Shown: positions 1 to 8,225 of the stretch, piece after piece
Numbering within the stretch: position 1 is the stretch's first letter
Layout of the letters: every line of letters starts with the position of its first letter
Assembly: GCF_000817775.3 (NCBI RefSeq)
Contig: NZ_JTHE03000103.1
Coordinates: forward strand, 1-64,000
Length of the DNA: 64,000 nucleotides
Source: Lyngbya confervoides BDU141951
GTDB lineage: Bacteria > Cyanobacteriota > Cyanobacteriia > Thermosynechococcales > Thermosynechococcaceae
Reading direction: 5' to 3'
Made by a program: the position numbers and the translations under genes
The notes under the pieces: generated by a model
What the model saw: only the letters and a program-made list of their open reading frames with translations
Told to the model about the DNA's origin: nothing
The model's database searches: none

Positions 1-297
1 CACCTTGCCTGAGCCCGGTCGCTTTTGCCCCGACTTTTCTTTACCCGTTGACTTCGAGTCATTCAGACGACTGGCTGTGATTTTCGGTCGCTTGTTGAGC
101 TTCTTGTGCGTCTTGAGCTCTGTTTCCAACTGTTCAATCCGCTCTTGCTGCTGTTTCAGCTGCAGACCCATCGTTTCAATAGTTTGGCGTAACGCTCGAA
201 TCGTTTCCTGCTGCTCACGGACTAGCCGACGCAACTCCTCCTCTCCGTTAATGGCAGAGAGGCTTTTGTTTGGGAATGTCGGGTTATCAAGACTCAT
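1..297 (-). CDS. Transposase, N-terminal part (IS66-like), runs off the left edge
   Basis: An open frame reads leftward from the ATG at 297 to the window edge (99 codons, no stop). The protein opens with MSLDNPTFPNKSL and then forms a charged coiled coil rich in Gln, Glu and Arg (about residues 18-60, with REQQETIRALRQTIE). A basic stretch with RPKITASRLN and KRPGSGK follows. This layout, a leucine/glutamine-rich coiled coil followed by a basic Pro/Gly-rich linker, is that of the N-terminus of IS66-type transposases common in cyanobacteria; the catalytic domain would lie outside the window. The start codon overlaps the stop of truncated pglX as ATGA, so transcription of the pgl operon would run into it. 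The IS family is inferred from the N-terminus only. Confidence 0.6.
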   Translation of the reverse strand, partial: MSLDNPTFPNKSLSAINGEEELRRLVREQQETIRALRQTIETMGLQLKQQQERIEQLETELKTHKKLNKRPKITASRLNDSKSTGKEKSGQKRPGSGKV

Positions 298-370
298 CTC
301 TCTGTTAGACCAGAGTTTGACACTTTTGGCAACCCCTGGTGATCACTTCCCCAACTGTTATTGAGAAGTT
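1..370 (-). mobile_element. Insertion sequence, one end, inserted in pglX
   Basis: Homology to PglX stops near 360-375, where the expected downstream motif (THNHFV-type) is absent, and a transposase frame begins at 297. The element therefore ends somewhere around 355-375 and continues past the left edge. The exact terminus and any target duplication cannot be fixed because the other end is not in the window. Confidence 0.55.
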
Positions 371-2324
371 GCTGTTGCATATAATCAAACCACTCAAGCC
401 CAGCATCAGCCATAACACCCTGAAAAGTCGAACGATTGGCAAGAGAAGTACGCCATATCCATAGATGCCTGAGCATGTTGGATTCATCACGTCCTGTTTG
501 ATAGGGATACCAAACCCAGGTATGACAATTTAATGACCAGTCCCGAAGATTTTCTCCAATTAAATAGGCTCGAAATTCACATTCAGGGCACAAACTATTC
601 TGCTTTCGAGTCTGAGTAAAAATAAAGCTCTCTTCTTCACCAATTCTGACAGCCCGCCCTACCGGGGATTCAATCATGTCAGAAAGACGATGTTTCGTGT
701 TACTTTCCAGAAGCTCTTTTAAGTCAGAGGCACCACCACCGCCAATTGACCAAGGATGTTGATGAAATAATTCTCGCTGAGAGTCGGCAACACTAATAAA
801 ATCACTTTCAGATCCTTCAAGATCAATCTGACTTTTAATTGCTGACCAAACCAAACCATTCTCCGCCTTTTCAGGTGTACTCGGTTCTCCCCGAATCCCC
901 ATCACAGTCCGAATCACACTTGCCACAGGCGATCGATTCCGCCCAAATAAAATCACCGTCGGCGTTCCATGCCCAGGAATATAAGCCCCACTCGTATCAA
1001 TCACATGGGTTAAATCTACTTTCGGGAAAAACGTCTCAATCAGCTTTTTCCCAAACTCCCGCTTCATAAACGAGTTTGCGGTAATCTGCCCCGTAAACCC
1101 TCCAGGCACCGCCAGCTTAAAAATCCGCTCCATAAACGGCACCGCCAGCGAATACTGACGATAACAAGCTTCATATCGCTCTCGATAGGCCGCATTTAAC
1201 GCCTTATCCTTCGGCACAATATACGGCGGGTTCGCCACCACCGCATGATAAAACCCCGTCTTCAAAATTCCATTCAGCGCCCCAATATCCTCCCCCCGGA
1301 AATGATGGGCCATCGGGGCCCAATCCCCCATCACCAACTGACTCCCCTCCCCATGCAGCAACGAATCCCCACAGGCCAACTTAAACTTAAACCCCGGCGC
1401 ATTCCTCAACGCCTCAATCCCACTTGCCTTCATTGCCGCCAACAGTAACCGAAACCGAGCGATCGCAATCGCATAGGGATTCACATCCACCCCATGCACC
1501 GCATCCAACGCCCGCTGCGCCAAATGCCGCACATTCCCCCCCGGCTCCCGACGTAACCACCGATCCAAAATCCGCTCAAACGCCCTCAACAAAAAGTGCC
1601 CACTCCCACAAGCCGGATCAATCATCCGAAACTCATCCAGCCCAAACTCCTCAATCGCCGGATCCAACGTCCGATCTAGAATAAACTCCTCCACAAAAAT
1701 CGGTGTCTGTAACAACGCATATCGCTTCCGCGCCGACTCCGATAAATCCTGATACAAATCCCCTAAAAACCGCGTATCCCAACCCTCATCCGTAAAATCA
1801 TGCACCAACGCCCCCGTCTCCGGGTCAATCCTCTGGAAAAACTGCAACAACTCCCCCGCCGCATCCCCACTCAACCAATTCGGCAACTCAAATACCGGAC
1901 TGTAATCCCAAAAGATCGCCCCCATCCCCGGTAGCTTGCCCAGCTCTCGAAACACATCCAGTAAATACTCCCGATCCGTCTCGGTCGGATGCGCCCGAAA
2001 ATATAGCTCATGCTCATCCCGCGATCGCTGCAAGCGCTCCCCCGGCCCCGCCAACCGTGGCAATGAAACCAGCTCATTATCCTCCAGAAACCGAGCAAAC
2101 ACCGCCCCCAAGACCCAAGCCACCGCCACCTGAGTCGCATAATCAGACCGCCAGTCTTCATAACTAAACGCCGTCCGCGCCGCCACCCGCGCCCGCGCAT
2201 ACTCCTCTTTCAGAGCATCACGAACCTCCGGCAACTCCGATAAATCACTCCGTGCTGCCAAATCAGATTCAAGCTGCCCCAGTAACTTCTGGAGATCCGA
2301 AAGTAAAAGACCGCGATCAATCAT
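294..2324 (-). CDS. pglX: BREX-2 adenine-specific DNA methyltransferase PglX, truncated by an IS
   Basis: This is the methyltransferase of the type 2 BREX (Pgl) phage-defence system, which marks host DNA at adenine. The N-terminus MIDRGLLLSDLQKLL and the block TQVAVAWVLGAVFARFLEDN match the BREX-2 PglX pattern. The SAM-binding motif DPACGSGHFLLRAF lies near residue 236 and the catalytic NPPYI near residue 363. Family members are about 1,200 residues long, while this frame gives 676. The last recognisable PglX sequence is around GLEWFDYMQQQ; the final 15-20 codons come from the inserted element and end in TGA at 294. The SAM and catalytic core is intact but the C-terminal target-recognition half is missing, so activity is doubtful. 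It starts 33 bp after the Uma2 gene in the same direction. Confidence 0.85.
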   Translation of the reverse strand: MIDRGLLLSDLQKLLGQLESDLAARSDLSELPEVRDALKEEYARARVAARTAFSYEDWRSDYATQVAVAWVLGAVFARFLEDNELVSLPRLAGPGERLQRSRDEHELYFRAHPTETDREYLLDVFRELGKLPGMGAIFWDYSPVFELPNWLSGDAAGELLQFFQRIDPETGALVHDFTDEGWDTRFLGDLYQDLSESARKRYALLQTPIFVEEFILDRTLDPAIEEFGLDEFRMIDPACGSGHFLLRAFERILDRWLRREPGGNVRHLAQRALDAVHGVDVNPYAIAIARFRLLLAAMKASGIEALRNAPGFKFKLACGDSLLHGEGSQLVMGDWAPMAHHFRGEDIGALNGILKTGFYHAVVANPPYIVPKDKALNAAYRERYEACYRQYSLAVPFMERIFKLAVPGGFTGQITANSFMKREFGKKLIETFFPKVDLTHVIDTSGAYIPGHGTPTVILFGRNRSPVASVIRTVMGIRGEPSTPEKAENGLVWSAIKSQIDLEGSESDFISVADSQRELFHQHPWSIGGGGASDLKELLESNTKHRLSDMIESPVGRAVRIGEEESFIFTQTRKQNSLCPECEFRAYLIGENLRDWSLNCHTWVWYPYQTGRDESNMLRHLWIWRTSLANRSTFQGVMADAGLEWFDYMQQQLLNNSWGSDHQGLPKVSNSGLTER

Positions 2325-2357
2325 AAAAACTCAATCAAAAATAAAAAACATTTGTCT

Positions 2358-3026
2358 CTAAAGCCCCTCTCCCTCGGGAGAGGGGTTTGGGGTGAGGGCC
2401 GAACGTACCGCTCGAATCACCGTCAAATCCGTCCCCGTCTTCCGTAGCTCCAGCCACTCATTCAATAGCGCTACACTCACCACCGGAAACGCCACACTTT
2501 GTTCTGCCTCCCCATAGCCCCCCTCAGCCTGCAAAACCTGAATCGAGAGCTGTCCCTGCCGATATAGCCAGATTTCGGACACCCCCATCGCCGCATAAAT
2601 CGCCAACTTTTGCGCCGAACCGCTGGCAATATCCACCTCCACCGCCAAATCCGGCGGTAAATCTGTCTCCATCACCATGCCTTGACCCGCCTGCGCCTGC
2701 TGAATATAAAAGCAACTGTCTGGCTCAATCCCCTTCGCCAAATCCGTACGATTCAACCGTGCTGAACCCAAATTATTAAACTCTAAATCTAAAACTTCTG
2801 CCAAAGTCGCAATAATCGCTGCTAAAACCCGATTGATTGCCTCATGTAGCTGCCCCGGCATCCGAATCTCCACCACCCCATCACAAAACATCAAACGAGT
2901 CGCCCGACTCTCCCCCAGCTCCTCCAACAGCAATAGGTATCGCTCCCAGCTCACATCCTTGAGCCGAATCGCACTCCCAGGCGCTAATTCAATTTCATCA
3001 ATCGGCGTCGCTAAGGTTATGGCCAT
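2358..3026 (-). CDS. Uma2-family restriction-endonuclease-fold protein
   Basis: The 222-residue product belongs to the Uma2 (DUF820) family, PD-(D/E)XK-fold proteins present in many copies in cyanobacteria and mostly of unknown role. It shows the family pattern: SWERYLLLLEELGE, a GVVEIRMPGQLHE strand, then DLPPDLAVEVDIASGS with the acidic nuclease-like motif (D...E.D), and the closing block YAAMGVSEIWLYRQGQL. The ATG at 3026 is preferred over an upstream start at 3131 because AAGGAGGG lies just before it and the upstream option would overlap pglW. It sits between pglW and pglX with gaps of 47 and 33 bp. Its last residues (NPSPEGEG) come from a palindromic repeat. Whether it takes part in defence is unknown. 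Confidence 0.8.
   Translation of the reverse strand: MAITLATPIDEIELAPGSAIRLKDVSWERYLLLLEELGESRATRLMFCDGVVEIRMPGQLHEAINRVLAAIIATLAEVLDLEFNNLGSARLNRTDLAKGIEPDSCFYIQQAQAGQGMVMETDLPPDLAVEVDIASGSAQKLAIYAAMGVSEIWLYRQGQLSIQVLQAEGGYGEAEQSVAFPVVSVALLNEWLELRKTGTDLTVIRAVRSALTPNPSPEGEGL
2364..2385. repeat. Perfect palindrome CCCCTCTCCC-tc-GGGAGAGGGG
   Basis: Ten-base arms surround a 2-base loop, just inside the 3' end of the Uma2 gene. Continuing to 2399 (TTTGGGGTGAGGG), the unit resembles the dispersed bacterial repeat that reads PNPSPEGEG when translated. It could act as a hairpin between the Uma2 gene and pglX. Confidence 0.7.
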
Positions 3027-3073
3027 CGCAGCTGTCCCTCCTTCTTCCTCCAGTATGCGAGTCACGCAAAAAT

Positions 3074-6000
3074 CTAGCTCTGAAAATCGACCTGTGAAGA
3101 GAGTTCCGCCCGATGACGATTGGCTAACCACGCCTCCGTAATTTTTGCCCGCTGTCCCGGACTCAACAACGGCACCGCCTGCCCATCAATCGTCGCCTGC
3201 TGCTCATTGGGTAGCAATAGCCAAAGCCCCGGAATTCCATCATCTCGGCCCACCTTCTCCCGCAACCTCTCTAACATCGTTATCTGATCATATCGAGCCA
3301 ACAAACCCGGATAAATCATCAAAATCGTTTGCTTAGCCTTCAACAACTCAGCCTCCACCAAGGGCATTGCTCGCCCCACCAACAACATCAGCTTATCCCA
3401 GTCTCCCTGATGAGGCTTGGCATCGGTCTGGACCACCAACTCCCAATTCACCCTAGCCTGATCCGCAACCTGTCGAAGGGCGTTTAACAGCATCGCTTCA
3501 AAATCCACAACCTGCACCGGAAAGCGAGAACAAATTTCCTCCTTAGCCCTTTGATACCGTTTAGGATTAACCAGCAATGCCAAAAATGAACCGTCCTGAA
3601 TTCCCCGTTGCAGCCGCTCCTCCAACACCCGAGCATCAGCTTCCTCCACTGTCATTTCCTGCCCTGTGTTAGAAAACGCCCCGGTCTGCACCCGAGCAAA
3701 ACTTGTACTGCTGCTCAACGAAGAAAAATCCTGCACTTGATTCATATAAACCCCTCGGGCCGCATCCCAAACCAACGCCGGAATAAATTGTTGGAGCAGA
3801 CCGTCCAAAGCAGGACGCGCGGGTAAATCCTCCGCCTCTGGGTAGCGACCACTAATCCGATCCTTCACCTGCTGGACCGTTAATGACTGCACCCCATAAA
3901 GCGCTCCTTGAGACAGCCGCAATGCTCGCTCTGCCTCCATCCCACGCGGATATAATTCCTGCCGACTTGACAACGCTGCATTCTGAGCAACTGCCGCCGC
4001 CGCTTGCAACAACCGTCGCTCCGGTAATGGACCCCCCTCACCCGGTACCTCAATCTCCTGAAGCATTTCGATCGCCCGCTCCGGTGACACTAATGGATCC
4101 GCTTGGGCTAATTGATCCGCTTGCTCAGCCAATCGACATCCGTAGGCAATCCAGTCCTTATCCAGCCCAATCAGCACTCGGGCAGCGACCCGACGCGCCA
4201 CAAACTTTGGATTCACCAAAGTTCCTTCCACCTCAACCGCAATTCGCACAAGCGCCTTTGCCTGCTGGATCCGCAGTTGAGGATCGGCTGTTAACGCCCC
4301 TCGATCAATCAGCAGAGCTAACGCTAATTCTTCTAACTCCATCACCCCACTCGATTGCTGCACAATCTTAAGTACATCCTCACGCAGATTGGTAATGGCA
4401 GGTGTTTTTGCCCATCGACGCTGAAATTTTGTCCATAGACTTTCGATTTGTTTTTGCCGCTGCTTGAGCCGGAGGGCCACAGTTGTTGGATTTGGCCAAA
4501 CATCAACCCATTCAACCTTTAATCCCAGCATTATCTCCAAGACCTGAGCAGCCACCTCACTGTTATCACTGGTGGGCTTTGTCACTTTTTGAAGCAGGCG
4601 ATCGACACTCCACCGTCCAGTCGCTTCTAACAGACCCAAATCAGACTCCGAGGTTTCACCCCCAAAATCACTCAGCGTTGGTGTTCCTAATCGCTTGCGC
4701 AACACCTTAGTCACCGCCAAAATTTCACGACGGGTTTTATTCCCGACTCCTCGCAATCGTTGTAACTTACGGGGCGGCATTTTTAACAGGTTTTTCACGC
4801 TTAAAACATTGATTAAATCCAACGCATTTAGTGCCCGCGACCCCAACCCCAACTCTAAAATGGTCGTCTCAAACGTTACCTCAGCTAATCGACTTTCCAG
4901 ATCCGCCTCATCCTCAGTCTCTAGAAACGCACCCGGTTCCTCGATCCCCTCAAAACACTGTCGCCATGCCCATAGCATTTCCTCCGAATTGTCAAATCGC
5001 GCTTCGATTTGGCGTCTGAAGGCTGTCTCAAAAAATGATGTCAACGACTCCCTCAACGCCACATCAAACCGCTCCGGCTCCAGAGTAATTTCACAATCCA
5101 AAAAGGAGGGATCACTGACACCATCGCCCCAAATCGGTAGGGTTCCCGTTGCCATTTCGTATAAGGTTGCCGCAGCCGCATATCGCTCAGCGTATAAATC
5201 CCACTGAGGAGGCTGGCGTAATCCTAGGAGTGGATCGAGATATCCGGTTGTACCAGCCTTAATATTGTCTAAAGGAGTTCCAGAAAGCGAAAAATCAAAT
5301 AAAACCAGATGAAGCTTATCCCCTCTTCCCACTTGGCCTATTACGATATTGTCGGGTTTAATATCTCGGTGCTTTTCACCCTGCTCATCGAGAAAATTAA
5401 CAACACCCAGCAAGTCCTCCCCAAACCGCTGCAGCATGTCGATTCGTAACGGCCCTTCCTTTCTTAATCGTTGCCCAAGGGTCTCAATCCGTCGCTTTTC
5501 ACGATCGACTAAGACGGGTTGTAGTAAAAGGCCATAACGATTTCCCACTTGAACCACGCCTTGGAAATCCACGATATGGGAATGACGAAGACTTGAGAGC
5601 ACTTCACCTTCCTTCTGCAATCGCTCATTATGTTCTGGATCGTTGGCAACCTTGAGTACATACTCGTGTTCCCCCTGACTCACAAGAAAAACAATAGAGC
5701 AGGCTCCCTGCCCTAACCGCTTGAGAATTTCAAAATTGCCCTCCAGGATATCTCCCTGTTGTGCCTCATTGGGGTTATCCACCAGAACGTGCTCTGGCTC
5801 AGTCAATGCTTGCTCAACTTCATCCAATAGGGCTAAAAAATCTGCCACTGTCTCGATCCGATCATCCACGTTCGGACGTGTGCTTTCCAGAATCAGATCT
5901 TGCAAACTTTCTGGCGTCCCATTGAGTACGGAGCTTATTTGCAAGCCATTGGTTTCTCGTAGCTTTTGAGTCAGCTCGAAACCATTGGCCGCAGGCGGCT

Positions 6001-7309
6001 GCCCCGTAAACAGAAAAAATGCGATCGCCCCCAGGGAAAAAATATCCAGGTGCTCTCCGATAAAATCGGAATCATTTAAAGCTTCTGGTGGTAGAAAAGC
6101 AGTGTCAGCATCCTCCACCAACCTATCAATATGGGAGGTTGCGGTCACCTCATGGTTCGCTCCTGCCAAGGACGAGCCCGCGCGATACCCCAATTGCCAA
6201 TTGCTAATTTTGATCTTGAGAGAACCATTTTTTGACTCTATCAACAAGATACTTTTTGGCGTTAATCCGCGATGAATCACCCGTTGACCATGGGCAAACC
6301 GTATCGCCTCCGCAATTTGCCGAATTAAATCTAATGAGGCATCAATTTCCAAAGGCTGCGATCGCTGGGCTAAATAGTGATCTAAACGAATTTCGCCCGC
6401 GTGATGCTCTAAAGTTAAAGCTGGCCCTAACTCATGCTCGCTTAAGCCGTAGGCGCGAATAATTCCAGGGTGCTGCAAAGATTCCAAAAGCTGAAATTCT
6501 CGCTTTGCTGCACGCTCAATAATCTCCCTATCTTCTTTGGAAGCCTCCTTGCGAACCAGGTAAAATCTGATGCGACGAGTATTATTTTCAACCTGAGCAT
6601 GTTTTGCTGACCAATCCTGGTATCTTAATCCCTCAGCAATAACATCGCCCAAAATATAGTCACTGACTCGTCGGGACTTTTGCGAGGGTCGAATGCCTGC
6701 CTGTTCCATCGCCTGACTGACAAGCTTGAGATGAGGACGACCGTAGACAAAATTAGAGGCCCTTAACCCCAAACAATCACGACTCAAAATGGCTGCCATA
6801 ATCCCTGAGCGTTCACTTTGATCCTCTGATGGAGGGCGATCGCGAAGGCAAAGACGATAGCGGGACTCAGCAGAAAGCTGCAACTGCAATTTCTCTGCCG
6901 ATAGAAAGACTAACGCATCAATATACGGAACACTTTTTCCACCTTTATATGCTCGCTGTGAAGCCAGAAGTGACCTGAGGCGCTTCGCCTTTAAATTTGT
7001 CAGTTTGATTGGGTTATCGCGGGTAAAAATTTTGCCGTTATTCTCCCAAATCCATGTTCCAGCATCCCCTGATAGGACACCGGGACGACTTTTGATTTCA
7101 ATCAAAAACAGTCCTTGGGGTGTAAAGACAAGGAGATCAACCTCGTTGATGGAGCCATCTGGAGCAATAAACTCAAAATTCGACCAAGCTCTGTAGCGAT
7201 CTGAATTTGGAAACTGTTGCCGAATAAAGTCTAAGGCTTCCCGCTCGTGGGCAAAATTCGACTCTGCTATGGTAATCCAGTTCTTTAACGTGTTCATAAA
7301 CCCCAGCAT
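3074..7309 (-). CDS. pglW: BREX-2 protein kinase PglW (NERD nuclease domain + two kinase domains)
   Basis: The 1,411-residue protein matches PglW, the kinase component of type 2 BREX. Residues about 15-110 form a NERD domain with NEVDLLVF near 53 and the ExK motif IEIKSRPG near 71. A first kinase-like domain (about 240-500) has VIHRGL in place of HRD and no DFG, so it looks like a pseudokinase. The second kinase domain (about 525-790) is complete: glycine loop GQGACSIVF, VLKVA lysine, HRDIKPDN near 646 and DFS near 671. A helix-hairpin-helix segment resembling the RNA polymerase alpha C-terminal domain follows (LQRLRGVGNKTRREI, about 820-870), then a long helical C-terminus. It heads the leftward set pglW-Uma2-pglX. 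An alternative ATG at 7297 is also possible. Confidence 0.85.
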   Translation of the reverse strand: MLGFMNTLKNWITIAESNFAHEREALDFIRQQFPNSDRYRAWSNFEFIAPDGSINEVDLLVFTPQGLFLIEIKSRPGVLSGDAGTWIWENNGKIFTRDNPIKLTNLKAKRLRSLLASQRAYKGGKSVPYIDALVFLSAEKLQLQLSAESRYRLCLRDRPPSEDQSERSGIMAAILSRDCLGLRASNFVYGRPHLKLVSQAMEQAGIRPSQKSRRVSDYILGDVIAEGLRYQDWSAKHAQVENNTRRIRFYLVRKEASKEDREIIERAAKREFQLLESLQHPGIIRAYGLSEHELGPALTLEHHAGEIRLDHYLAQRSQPLEIDASLDLIRQIAEAIRFAHGQRVIHRGLTPKSILLIESKNGSLKIKISNWQLGYRAGSSLAGANHEVTATSHIDRLVEDADTAFLPPEALNDSDFIGEHLDIFSLGAIAFFLFTGQPPAANGFELTQKLRETNGLQISSVLNGTPESLQDLILESTRPNVDDRIETVADFLALLDEVEQALTEPEHVLVDNPNEAQQGDILEGNFEILKRLGQGACSIVFLVSQGEHEYVLKVANDPEHNERLQKEGEVLSSLRHSHIVDFQGVVQVGNRYGLLLQPVLVDREKRRIETLGQRLRKEGPLRIDMLQRFGEDLLGVVNFLDEQGEKHRDIKPDNIVIGQVGRGDKLHLVLFDFSLSGTPLDNIKAGTTGYLDPLLGLRQPPQWDLYAERYAAAATLYEMATGTLPIWGDGVSDPSFLDCEITLEPERFDVALRESLTSFFETAFRRQIEARFDNSEEMLWAWRQCFEGIEEPGAFLETEDEADLESRLAEVTFETTILELGLGSRALNALDLINVLSVKNLLKMPPRKLQRLRGVGNKTRREILAVTKVLRKRLGTPTLSDFGGETSESDLGLLEATGRWSVDRLLQKVTKPTSDNSEVAAQVLEIMLGLKVEWVDVWPNPTTVALRLKQRQKQIESLWTKFQRRWAKTPAITNLREDVLKIVQQSSGVMELEELALALLIDRGALTADPQLRIQQAKALVRIAVEVEGTLVNPKFVARRVAARVLIGLDKDWIAYGCRLAEQADQLAQADPLVSPERAIEMLQEIEVPGEGGPLPERRLLQAAAAVAQNAALSSRQELYPRGMEAERALRLSQGALYGVQSLTVQQVKDRISGRYPEAEDLPARPALDGLLQQFIPALVWDAARGVYMNQVQDFSSLSSSTSFARVQTGAFSNTGQEMTVEEADARVLEERLQRGIQDGSFLALLVNPKRYQRAKEEICSRFPVQVVDFEAMLLNALRQVADQARVNWELVVQTDAKPHQGDWDKLMLLVGRAMPLVEAELLKAKQTILMIYPGLLARYDQITMLERLREKVGRDDGIPGLWLLLPNEQQATIDGQAVPLLSPGQRAKITEAWLANRHRAELSSQVDFQS

Positions 7310-7470
7310 CCAATGAAAGATAGCTGCAAGAAATATTCTCCTACCGAATAATCAGTACTATCCCCTCAAGCAACAAAATTATCGCTTATTTGCGACGAGG
7401 AGACATATTGTTTTGCTGATCGGCCTCCACCCAGCACCATTCGAAAACTCCTCGAATTCTCACTGACTCC

Positions 7471-7677
7471 TCAACGCCCGATCGCTTGATGTGGTTTGCG
7501 TCCTCTCCCCTGCAGCGGTTTCAGGAAAATCTCGCATGGATTTGCGCCGCGATTGCAATTCGGCCCCAGAATGCTTGGTTGGGGGATGGCGAGGATTTCG
7601 ACGGTTTTAAGCCAGTCGTGGTGTTGGAGGGCTTGCCAGGTGATATCGGTGGGGTCATCGGAGGTGTGGTGGATCTC
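7471..7677 (-). pseudogene. Possible relic of an unidentified gene (3' end only)
   Basis: In the 400-base gap between pglW and the acetyltransferase, the minus strand holds a 68-codon open frame with protein-like composition. It includes HHTSDDPTDITWQALQHHDW and the stretch ILGPNCNRGANPCEIFLKPL, and ends at a TGA at 7471. There is an in-frame TAG immediately upstream (7678-7680) and no start codon. It may be the leftover tail of a decayed gene. I do not recognise the family, and it could be chance. The rest of 7310-7715 shows nothing I can name. Confidence 0.25.
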
Positions 7678-7715
7678 CTAGAATGTTTTGAAACTAGCCA
7701 ACAGCCGTACCACCG

Positions 7716-8225
7716 ATGTCCATCGCTTTGCAACGAGTGGATTACGACGATCCTCAACATCAGCGCGATCTCGTCACTCTGATGAATCTCTATGCCTCCA
7801 GCCCATCGGGTGGAGGGCAGCCGCTGTCGCTGCAGGTGCAGGCCTCACTGGCCCAACAGTTATCGAATATTTCCCATGCCTTTTCTGCTTTAGCCTATGC
7901 TGAGGCGATGGCCGTGGGGGTGGTGAACTGTTTTCAGGGATTTTCTACCTTTCGCTGTCGTCCTCTGCTGAATATCCACGATCTCATTGTGCATCCTGAC
8001 TATCGAGGGCAAGGCATCAGCCAACTCCTCCTGGCTCACGTTGAACAAGAAGCGATCGCCCGCGGTTGTTGTAAGCTCACCCTTGAGGTTTTACAGGGGA
8101 ACACCGCCGCCCGAGGGGCCTATACCAAATTCGGCTTCCAGGCCTATGAGCTGGATCCGGCCATGGGGCAGGCGATTTTTCTAGAAAAACGGCTTGGGGT
8201 TGACTCAGCGAATCATGCAGATTAA
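7716..8225 (+). CDS. GNAT-family N-acetyltransferase
   Basis: The 169-residue protein has the GNAT fold signature. A strand with NIHDLIVHPDYRGQGISQLL carries the acetyl-CoA pyrophosphate-binding R/Q-x-x-G-x-G/A pattern (RGQGIS). The later strand LTLEVLQGNTAARGAYTKFG is the typical family ending. It would transfer an acetyl group from acetyl-CoA to an unidentified amine. The following gene starts inside its last codons (overlap 8215-8225), so the two are probably co-transcribed. Confidence 0.8.
   Translation: MSIALQRVDYDDPQHQRDLVTLMNLYASSPSGGGQPLSLQVQASLAQQLSNISHAFSALAYAEAMAVGVVNCFQGFSTFRCRPLLNIHDLIVHPDYRGQGISQLLLAHVEQEAIARGCCKLTLEVLQGNTAARGAYTKFGFQAYELDPAMGQAIFLEKRLGVDSANHAD

Noticed and set aside
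5-364. Rightward 119-codon frame at the left edge
   Set aside because: It is antisense to the transposase start; composition (Ser/Cys/Arg-rich) is that of a shadow frame.
3883-5207. Rightward frames inside pglW (162 and 170 codons)
   Set aside because: They lie opposite the coherent PglW domains and have no recognisable motifs.
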